Shown: positions 55,499 through 64,000 of the stretch, in pieces
Layout of the letters: every line of letters begins with the position of its first letter
Position numbering within the stretch: position 1 is the stretch's first letter
Origin: Porodaedalea pini
Lineage: Eukaryota; Basidiomycota; Agaricomycetes; Hymenochaetales; Hymenochaetaceae
Assembly: GCA_002794775.1 (NCBI GenBank)
Contig: NBAY01000027.1
Location: 372,001-436,000 of the forward strand
Reading direction: 5' to 3'
DNA: 64,000 nt
Position numbers and translations under genes: made by a program
The notes under the pieces: generated by a model
Databases searched by the model: none
Told to the model about the DNA's origin: nothing
Seen by the model: only the letters and a program-made list of their open reading frames with translations

Positions 55499-57466
55499 AT
55501 GTTCGACGACGCGCCTCACTCTCCAATAACAAGTTCCGAAGGACAGCAAGGCGCATCACTATTACTCGCAGCGCTGCCCGGCTACCTGTCGCGCGGCGGA
55601 ACACCTCTGCCACGACCTATAGGCTCTGGCCCCACCGTCTCCGCCTCCGTGAGCGCCAGCGTGAGTGGCAGTGGCAGCAACCAAGACATCCTCGAGGATC
55701 TCAGACAGGCACGGCGCGAGATCGAGTTGCTCAAGTCAATGGTGAGATTGTTCCTCGTGTATACACGCATATAGTGACGAGTTGCGGTGGCAGGACCCTT
55801 TCCACGCGGCGGAGATGGCCATTGAGCTGCAGATGGAGAAAATGCGCTCTGCAGAGGCGACTAGCGTGCGCGACTCTGCCGTCCAGCGTCTCGCATCTGC
55901 GTATGATTCGATCAAGGAGAAGGCAATCATCATTGGGCGCCTCCAGAGCGAGAAGGCTGACCTCGAGTATCGCCTTGCGAGTGTCGAAGTTCGCGTCAAG
56001 GAAGCTGCAGAGCAGGCAAGGGCAGAAGAAAGACAGATGATGGAGGGCGAGCTGGCTCGTCTGCGTGATGTTATGTGTAACTTGAAAGACAGCGTTGAGG
56101 CGGAGAAGGGGAATCGCGCATCAGCCGCGTCTTCTCCGCTGACGATGACAAGTACCTGCAATTCTGCCTCTTCCATAGACGACGCTTCTTCTTGCACTAC
56201 GGCCGTAGACACAAACGGCTACGGAGAAAATGTTCTCTATCATCTTCTCACAGAACGTTCGTCGCTGACTTCTCGTCTTTCTTCTACAGGTTCTTCAGTC
56301 ACTTACGAACGGAATCGATCACCTTGCTATCGGTCAGAGACCGCCGCCGGTCTCTCCTCTACATGGCCCCGTTTCTGGTCCCGTTTCCTCTCCGTATTTA
56401 AAGCTTATCGTGGGCCAGGAACTCCATAATGTAAGCACATCGGGTTCAGTCTACTTTCATTCTCGAAACGCTGACTATATGCAGTTGCGGACAAAGTCCG
56501 GAGACCCAGTTGACATGATGAGAGCAAGAAACTCGGTTCTAGCTGCTCTTCCGACGCCTCCAGGCATCCCCGAAGACGAACTCAAGCCGATCATGCTCCC
56601 TGCCCCGTTCACAATCCACGAATTCCTCGGTAATACTACAGGAGTAAGCGCCGCCTCGTATAATCTTGCCCTCGCTTACATATTGTACCAGTCCCTACAG
56701 AACAGGTTTTTCGGTTTAATATTGTGCGTACTCATTGATTAACGTGATTCATAGTATCACGGGATACCGTACTTTCCATGACAATACGACCCGCTGGTGT
56801 CCGGAGCGCGAAGAGCATGGTTACTTCCTCACACCGCTCTTCAAGTGCACTACTAAAGCTCGCGTTTCAACTGCCCATTCCTGGAGCGAGTTCGATCCCA
56901 GGGGTCGAATGACAAAGCCGACAGGTAAGACGCCCTGCATGAATGTGGTTGCAACCCACGCTCACTCAATCAACTTTTCACAGAATGCTTCTATAATCGT
57001 CAGGGGAAGTGGTATTATGCTGGACAATACATTGCGCTTCGCCTGGATGATTTCAGCACGAAAGAATGGAATGAGCTGGATGCTGAGGTACGGGTGTGAT
57101 CCGCACTGGAACGGTGACTAGACTCATCTTCAAAACCGTTACCTGTAGACTTCGGCAATGTTGGTTAAGGAGACACTAGCCGGCCGGAAGAACACATCGC
57201 CGACTGTCCATTACGAAGTATCGCAGCTCTACTCGGCCGGGGCACTCAAGATTGCGTGCGTCGGACTGCAGTGCGTCGGATTCAACCTAGCACTCTATCA
57301 CACCATCATGGAACAGGCAGCTAAATGCCGACAAAATGGCCGCTGGAAGGCCGGTTGGGGTAGTTCGGATTTCCCTGCAGCGGATGGCTCGGACGGTATC
57401 GGCAGCAATGGCGCAGGCAACGAGAACGGCAACGCGTATTCGACTTCGCTCTTCAACTTTATGTGA
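55499..57466 (+). CDS. DUF6697-domain protein
   Basis: Eight exons (55499-55741, 55782-56231, 56290-56430, 56485-56643, 56701-56723, 56755-56924, 56984-57087, 57149-57466) join in frame to 535 residues. N-terminal third: Ser/Gly-rich, then a long coiled coil (AEMAIELQMEKMRSAEAT, RLQSEKADLEYRLASVEVRV). C-terminal half: a DUF6697-like domain known from Agaricomycete proteins, with WCPEREEHGYFLTPLFKC, ECFYNRQGKWYYAGQYIALR, LDDFSTKEWNEL, KETLAGRKNTSP and ALKIACVGLQCVGFN. Function of the family is unknown. The first intron is very short (40 nt, acceptor gacgag), and exon 5 is a 23-nt micro-exon supported by the domain reading FITGYRTFHDN. Confidence 0.82.
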
Positions 57467-58398
57467 CTCTAGGACTCGGAAAAATGACTCAGCTCGCAAT
57501 GACTCGTATCTGCACTTTACAGCCACTCGCGATCACTCATGCTTCGCTCAGCCTTCCCGGCTCTTAAATCGAAAAATTATTCAAAACCGTTATAATCGAC
57601 GCAAGGATTAAATGTTGTACTAGGATGGACTCAATTCTAAACCCTGTGTTCCAATTGATCGAACAAAATACTGTTCCCTTTCCTATCTCGTGGTCTCACT
57701 GCATCGCTGTCTGCGTCTTGTCATTTTCCAACATGTTTATAACGTACTGCCCTTTGTGCTCCGTGCTCGCTCATTGCCATGTAACTGTTACCCTTCAATG
57801 GTTGTGTATACTTCATATGATTACGGACCGGCCATTGGAGACAAACTCTTGCTCGGAGCTTATGCAGTCTGTTTCACCCTGTGCTATAAAAATCAATGTC
57901 TGGGTTTTCAGGTTCGCCTTTAAGGTCTTCTGGTGGTATTTATCAAGGATACAAAAGTAACGTCTTTGCTGCAGCGGTGAAACAAGGCTGAGCTACAACG
58001 ATTGACAGTAGGTAGTGGCTTCTAGATGCAGCAAACATACGAAATCGCTACTCATCGTACGGTGTTTCTTAGAGCAGTACTACAGTTATTCAGACACACA
58101 GACAACATTAATATTTAGAGCAATATAAATTGCCCTTCGTTTGATCCATGGGAGCAAATAGCTTTGGACCACTCTTCCCAAATAGTTTTCGTGAATTCCG
58201 AAAGCAGTTCCGGCACCTGTCGAATAGCAGCCGAAAACCCTTCGTAAGGGAAAGGGCAACGTATATTCAGGCAAAAACCGATGCTACCTAAGATGATACA
58301 CATAAGGGTTCAAAACCAAAGATACATCAGGACGAGAACAGGCACTGGAAGATAGACATTAAATACGCAGTAACCGTATGTACTTAATCATTTTCAAC
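57467..58398. other. Intergenic region
   Basis: About 930 bp between convergent genes; AT-rich. ORFs of 60-110 codons on both strands have no recognisable features. Confidence 0.5.
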
Positions 58399-59177
58399 TC
58401 ATGCGTCTTTAGAGCGTCGTTTCTGCTCCATTAACAGGAAGGATACTGTCATGTACACACGGTCAGAGGAATACAGTAAAACAGAATCTAAGCAAAACTT
58501 ACCTATGAGTGAGTCCAGCGTCTCCATTACGGATGGCTGAACTTCCAAGTAGGGCTGGCGCGACATCCGTAGGACAAGGAAGTAGCGACGATGTTTATGA
58601 TAAACAGCGACTGGTTTAGAGTCAGGCTCTTGCTCCCTGATGAGCTGTAATATGGTACACATAGGCGATCAGTCAATGATGGCATAAAAGAGGGAAAGTC
58701 TACCTCAAGCCGTCCCTTGCGTTGTCTCCATTGATAATACTTTCCGTCTTTACCTCTAAAACGAGCATCACTTCCGATAACAAAGGGAAATGTTATTATT
58801 TGGAAAGAAAATGCCGAAGCAAGGGCGACTCACGTTCCCGCTACACCGTCCTTAGTCCAGAAGTCACCGGTCGGTCTGAATTGTTGACCCCGGAGGCGCA
58901 CTGCGGTCGGACGCGCGCTCGTCTTCTCGGAGACCTCATTCTGCAGCTCCGCAACGACCTCGAGTTCATGGCTCTTTGGGTCCATCTTGCTCACACGCGT
59001 CACCGATGAGTCCCACTTCGGAGTGACGACCTCATAGTAGATAACGTCCGTCGCATTTGAGATGACCACGTTTTGAAGGCTCGTCGTTGTCAGATTCAGG
59101 CGCTGGGCCATTGGCGTCCTCTGAGAGCTGCGCGGTGATGGAGGATCTGACTGGAGGAGCTTTAGGTCGAAGTTCAT
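58399..59177 (-). CDS. DUF6593-domain protein
   Basis: Exons 59177-58834, 58770-58704, 58644-58503 and 58445-58399 join to 199 residues. The sequence follows the basidiomycete DUF6593 pattern: ISNATDVIYYEVVTPKW, a beta-strand series, RFRGKDGKYYQWRQRKGRLE, then PVAVYHKHRRYFLVLRMSRQ, LEVQPSVMETLDSLI and a charged end VSFLLMEQKRRSKDA. The overall shape resembles a tubby/scramblase-like beta sheet, which is inference. Function unknown. The start could also be the Met at residue 23 (MAQRLNL). Divergent from the PRS gene. Confidence 0.8.
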
Positions 59178-59628
59178 TGGATAATGGCTCCATAGCTGTT
59201 CTTATAGCAATCTCATGGAGACCGTGGGCACATCGCAACATCCTATGGTAAGGCTGCGGAGGACAAGCTCGTTTGACACAGCACGTTTTCCCATGCGTGA
59301 GAAGCCAATACAGATAAAGCCTCAGCTGTCGTATAGAGCACTGTTCCCTGAGAAAAAACTGTACTTTGGAAGGGTCTTGGCCATGGCTATATTTTGATCG
59401 AATAGACCAGATTCACCAGAACAACGTCAAGCGTTCGTCAGGATGATGACAGTCAAGAGCAAGAGAGTTCTGAGGCGCGCTGCAGTCGAAGCTAATGGCC
59501 GTGAGAGAAGGATGACTTTCTTAGCCACTTCAAATTTTGACAGTGAATCCCAGCGCTTTGGCACGTTACCTCCATCTTCCCTCTGTACCTCTCTTTCGGC
59601 ACGCAGACACGTATCTGCTTGGCCGCAA

Positions 59629-60826
59629 ATGCTTCGCGGGAACTCCATCAAGCTCCTCACTGGTACGTCGGCTTATTCGTCGAAAGAACCGGTTGTTCAG
59701 TACGCATATACAGGGAACAGCCATCCCGAGCTCGCCCAGTCTGTGGCCGAGCGGTGAGCTGGTACTTGACACTCGTCGTCGCGACCCGCGAACGTTTACC
59801 AGAACCTCGTAGACTAAATATTCAGCTCACGCCATGCGTGGTGAAAAAGTTCTCGAATGGCGAGACGAGCGTGAAGATTAGCGAGTCCGTGCGCGAGGAG
59901 GACGTGTTCATCATCCAAAGCGGTTGCGGGGACGTGAACGACAACCTCATGGAGCTGCTTATACTTATTTCTGCATGCAAGACCGCATCCGCGCGTCGCA
60001 TCACCGCTGTCATCCCTTGCTTCCCGTATGCGCGTGTTGACAAGAAAGACAAGTCCCGCGCACCCATAACCGCGAAGCTCGTCGCGAATATGCTTGTCGT
60101 TGCTGGCTGCGACCATGTCATCACAATGGATCTCCATGCCAGCCAAATCCAGGGATTCTTCGATATTCCCTGTGATAATCTTTTCACCGAGCCTATGATG
60201 ATTGGGTACATTAAACGTGAGATTGATGACTGGCGGGACGGGATCGTTGTCAGCCCCGATGCTGGAGGTGCAAAACGGTGCGCTTATATAATTGGACTTC
60301 AATAGTAGCATCGCTGACATGCCACAGTGCAACTGCCATCGCCGACAAATTAGGCATCGAATTTGCACTTATTCACCGTCAAGGAAAGTCGAGAGATGAA
60401 CCAGAGCAAATGCACATCCTCATCGGGGACGTCAAAGACAAGGTATATTTTTTTTTGCTGTGTTGACTGGCAATATCGGCTTAAAACTTCATGAAGGTTG
60501 CTATTCTCGTGGACGACATGATCGACACTGGAACCACAATTGCTCTGGCTGCAAAGGCATTGAAAGACGGCGGGGCAAAAGCCATCTACTGCCTCATCTC
60601 TCATGGTCTCCTTTCAGAAACCAATTTCGCACTCCTAGAATCTCTACCTATAGATGCACTAGTTGTCACGAACTCTATCCCCCAAAACAAGCATTGCGAC
60701 GGGCTATCGAAGCTTCTCGTAATCGATGTCTCGCCAACCATTGCCGAAAGCATACGCCGGACTCACAACGGCGAGAGCATATCGTTGTTGTTTGGCGAGT
60801 GGGCGAACGGTGTGGGCGTGTACTAG
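59629..60826 (+). CDS. Ribose-phosphate pyrophosphokinase
   Basis: Makes PRPP from ribose 5-phosphate and ATP for purine, pyrimidine, histidine and tryptophan synthesis. Exons 59629-59662, 59714-59753, 59813-60277, 60328-60442 and 60497-60826 join in frame to 327 residues, the usual length. Signatures: [25 protein letters not shown], the ATP-binding [46 protein letters not shown], the PRPP-loop [14 protein letters not shown] and the final [14 protein letters not shown]. Cytosolic; in fungi, PRS paralogues form mixed complexes. No non-homologous insert is present, so this resembles the catalytic PRS2/3/4-type subunits. Confidence 0.94.
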
Positions 60827-61287
60827 AAGATGTGAGATCCATGTACAATATTTGCTTGGCTAGTGTCTTAGTACTTCACCTAGATTTTGGGTCAACCTTC
60901 ACCCTTTTGAAAGTAGATTATAGTCAAGCTCAGTTTATTAATATTGTTGTAGTTTTATGCGAGCGAATGGAGAAAATGATCCATTACATAATACAAATGT
61001 ATTTGATCACAGCTCGCACGGCTTTGATGAAGCTCCTCTTCGACTTCGACTGTGACCTCCATGTTCAAGTATCAAACTCTTTCATAACTGTACTTCAAAC
61101 ATTATCGACTGCTCTTAGTCTCTGTTTACCATCACAAAGTTTACCATACAATCCTGAGAAAAACTCGGAACCAACTCGATTCTTCGGAACTCAGGCTTCG
61201 GCTTATTATTTTGGACGCCTCTATCAGTGAAGATATCTCGCAGGAGCTTCCCTTGGATCTCGGTGTACCTCTCGCTGCTTCTGAACA
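60827..61287. other. Intergenic spacer between PRS and HDAC genes
   Basis: About 460 bp, AT-rich; presumably the PRS 3' UTR and the HDAC promoter. No coding region supported. Confidence 0.5.
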
Positions 61288-63283
61288 ATGGCGCGCTCAA
61301 TTCTGCATACATTCTCGGACTCCAAACATTTTGAGGACCGTCGAGGAAAGCCGTACGCTCACCCCATTACAGAGCGCATAAATGTACGAGATGATTTAAA
61401 TTTCCTATAAACAGCATTTTTAACGCTTTGTTTGACAGCCTCATTCACGCCCTGTTGTATCTTACTACTTTCCAAAGGGTGTCGGTGAACATCATTATGG
61501 CGTAGGAATCTTTCTTACTCGTTGAGGAAATTTAAACTCATTAGCTCTACGAAATCACGTAGGAAAGGCATCCGATGAAGCCGCATCGTCTGACGCTTAC
61601 GAATGCGCTAGTCATAGGATACGGCTTGGACAAACAGATTCATCATTTCTTCAACCCTCGGCCTGCCACCAGAGAAGAGCTTGAAGCTTACCACGACACT
61701 GAATACATCGATTTTCTCTCAAGGTAAGCTCTGTCTTTTGCTCGCCACTCGGATTCGTTGCTCATTCTAGACGTTGTTTTATTGAGAGTGACTCCTGGCA
61801 ATCAGAATGAGATGAAGCATCTCATAGATACGTTCAATTGCGTGGAAGACTGTCCTGTGTTTGCGGATATGTATGACTTTACGCGAATGTATGCCGGAGG
61901 ATCTCTTGCTGGCGCAAGAAAACTGTGCGCCGGAACGACAGACATTGCCATCAACTGGTCTGGCGGCCTGCATCACGCTAAACGAGGCGAGGCAAGCGGC
62001 TTCTGCTACATTAATGACATTGTACTCGCCATTCTCGAGCTTCTAAGGTTTGTAAAATGAGCTATTATTCATCCTCACATTTAATTGTCTGTAGATATCA
62101 CCCGAGAGTATTATACATCGACATCGACATTCATCATGGAGACGGAGTCGAACTCGCATTCTGGAACTCCAACCGCGTGATGACGGTATCTTTTCACAAA
62201 TACACTGGTGACTTCTTTCCCGGAACAGGGAGGCTTGATGATAACGGAGGGGGTCTTGGAAAGCATTTCGCACTGAATGTTCCCTTGCTCGACGGCATCG
62301 ATGATGAGTCCTATCTTGCCATCTTCAAGACTGTCATAGGAGACACTGTCACAGCTTTTCGTCCATCTGCCATCGTCCTGCAGTGTGGTGCTGACTCCTT
62401 GGGTTGTGATCGCCTTGGAGCGTTCAATTTGTCCATCGCCGCGCATGGTGAGTGCGTGAACTTTGTGCGCAAATTTAATGTGCCAATGCTCGTGGTCGGC
62501 GGTGGGGGATACACTGTGCACAATGTGAGCCGGTGCTGGACGTACGAAACATCTGTACTTGTCGGCGCGGAAGTGTCCGACGCACTGCCGCAGACGCCGT
62601 ACGATGCATGGTTTGCGGACGACTATACGCTACACCCGACACTCGCAGGACGCGTCGACAACCAGAATACGCCAGCCGCGCTGCAGCGCATTACACGCAG
62701 TATTCGCCAGAAGCTACGCTACTTGCAGGGTGCACCAAGCGTACAGATGCAAGAAATCCCGCCAGATCTGGCAGGCTGGCTTGCTGTGGAAGAAAAGACC
62801 AATGAAGAGAAAGCAGACGACCGTGGAGCAGTTCCGGCAGGCGAGTTTCGCGCGCCGCCACCAAAAGCAGTGAACGAGTTTTTCGACAGCGAGACGGATG
62901 TTGACAAAGATGAAGAAGTGGTCACCAATAAGACGCGCGGTACTGGTTCGGGACGGCGAGCACGGGGAAGGGGAAGAGGAAGGGGAAGAGGCAGGGCGAC
63001 TGCTGTCGCATTTGCTGGTGTGGGTCTAGCAGAAGGAGGCCACGATGAAGATGCAGACGACGCGACAACCTCAACGCCTGCTCCAACTTCACGCGGAAGA
63101 GGCCGGGGACGAGGCAGAGGAAGGGGAAGGGGAAGAGGCCGGGGAAGAGGAAAGGCGGTTGTCGCAGCAGAAGGTAAACCCGAAGAAATCGTAGAGACCC
63201 CGCCAGCTTCTGCATTTGCTCCAGAGCAGGAGTCGGAGACGCCTTCCCAGTTACCTTCAAATGATCTCGATATTGATACATAA
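61288..63283 (+). CDS. Class I histone deacetylase (HOS2/RPD3 family)
   Basis: Exons 61288-61383, 61439-61501, 61563-61723, 61787-62047 and 62095-63283 join to 589 residues. The zinc-dependent deacetylase domain is complete: [69 protein letters not shown] (active-site histidines), [13 protein letters not shown] (zinc Asp/His), [27 protein letters not shown] (zinc Asp) and [16 protein letters not shown] (catalytic Tyr region). The spelling of the N-terminal motifs fits the HOS2/SET3-complex branch better than RPD3. The C-terminal ~150 residues are unusual: two Gly-Arg tracts (coded near 62950-63000 and 63100-63165) flank an acidic/Thr/Pro linker. Nuclear; expected to act in chromatin at transcribed genes. 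Confidence 0.93.
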
Positions 63284-63367
63284 CTGGACCGTGTACTGGA
63301 TATGCATGTATTTATTTTTATGAGGTATAAGCAGACGTGTATATGCTTGCGGAACGTCACGAGAGAC

Positions 63368-64000
63368 CTATTCCGGATTCTCCTGTGAAGAAAGCTGCTT
63401 CGCTTTCTCAAGGTCGTTAAGAAACTGTTGCTCCTCTTCGGTGAGTTCGCTCGACTTTTGGTCCGCCGAAGGGGATATGGATGGGGATGAGAGGTTAGCA
63501 GAATTAAAGTGAAGGGAAAGCTGTGTGGCCCTTTCTAAATTCTTTAAGAATTGTGCATCTTCCTCGCTTTTACTGTTCTGGAGTTCATTTGGACGATCAG
63601 CCTTAGTACCTAGAGACGATGGCGATGATGATGATGATGATGCCAAAGTAGAACCACTCGGAGCAGATGGAGATTGAGTAGACACCTCTGGCGTAGTTCC
63701 AGCTGGGACCATGGGATCCGGCGTTGGCGATTTCTCATGTAGTACATCCTCATGAGCCTCCATCAGCACTTCCTTCGCTGCCTCTCTAATTCTCTCCTTC
63801 CTCTCACGTTCCGCGCCAGGCACTGTTGCGCGTTTGAATGCGGCAAGGACATCCTGACGCTGAGCCTCTGAGGCGTCCCGGACGTCCTGCAGTCCATCAC
63901 TGATCCGTGTAGCGCGCTGAGCTTGTATAGGCTTCTTGGCAAAGCGCTTCACGGCACTTGTCCAGGCGCCTTGTAGAGGTTGTGCCACAAGGCCGACTAT
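63368..64000 (-). CDS. C-terminal part of a larger protein, truncated by the window
   Basis: Open minus-strand frame entering from the right edge; no true start inside the window. It begins with a helical basic segment (VAQPLQGAWTSAVKRFAKK, TRISDGLQDVRDAS, QRQDVLAAFKRA), reminiscent of the C-terminal region after a 'GVxGLVxxPxxGAW' motif in some fungal glycosyltransferase-1/sterol glucosyltransferase-like and VPS13-like proteins. A Ser/Pro-rich linker follows, then two similar acidic helices (EEDAQFLKNLERATQLSL and EEEQQFLNDLEKAKQLSS) that look like tandem ubiquitin-interacting-type motifs. It stops at 63368, only ~85 bp from the end of the HDAC gene. Identity is tentative. Confidence 0.6.
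   Translation of the reverse strand: MVGLVAQPLQGAWTSAVKRFAKKPIQAQRATRISDGLQDVRDASEAQRQDVLAAFKRATVPGAERERKERIREAAKEVLMEAHEDVLHEKSPTPDPMVPAGTTPEVSTQSPSAPSGSTLASSSSSSPSSLGTKADRPNELQNSKSEEDAQFLKNLERATQLSLHFNSANLSSPSISPSADQKSSELTEEEQQFLNDLEKAKQLSSQENPE

Overview
The window looks like a gene-dense basidiomycete (Agaricomycete-type) nuclear genome segment. Most genes carry several 45-75 nt GT-AG introns, spacers are short, and several encoded proteins belong to mushroom-typical families (DUF6697, DUF6593, a single-pass cell-surface protein, F-box/LRR). No rRNA, tRNA, CRISPR array or bacterial-style feature was recognised.

Housekeeping blocks flank an unstable middle. Left block (1-16.8 kb): a 5'-complete but window-truncated inositol polyphosphate kinase (-), OPA3 (+), a short-chain dehydrogenase (-), the ribosome-associated Hsp70 SSZ1 (+), a RAP1-type telomere protein (+) and a dynactin p22/p24-like subunit (-). 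Central block (22.6-32.9 kb): ATG15 vacuolar lipase (+), a CAMK-like kinase (-), an F-box protein (+) and eIF2A (+). Right block (52.2-64 kb): an unrecognised protein (-), a cell-surface protein (-), a DUF6697 protein (+), a DUF6593 protein (-), ribose-phosphate pyrophosphokinase (+), a HOS2-like class I histone deacetylase (+) and a truncated gene (-).

The unusual content is two layers of segmental duplication. (1) An eight-exon gene of unknown function occurs three times: copy A (2.5-6.6 kb, +), copy B (17.3-21.3 kb, -) and copy C (47.8-51.8 kb, +). Only B has every exon in frame; it encodes about 1,194 residues with a hydrophobic N-terminal half, a tyrosine-containing heptad array, eleven exact-length 17-residue acidic/proline repeats and an Arg/Ser-rich tail. 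B and C, each with an adjacent ATG15 copy, form the arms of a ~7 kb inverted duplication. ATG15 is intact beside B and decayed beside C. (2) Between 33 and 46.5 kb lies an old, diverged tandem duplication (unit ~6.6 kb). It carries three small genes for Zn2Cys6 zinc-cluster proteins and two decayed ATG15 copies. The layout suggests duplication and reciprocal loss that left the working ATG15 and the working repeat gene on one arm.

Gene calls rest on manual exon joining checked for reading-frame continuity, and on family motifs recognised by eye. No alignment or database search was run.
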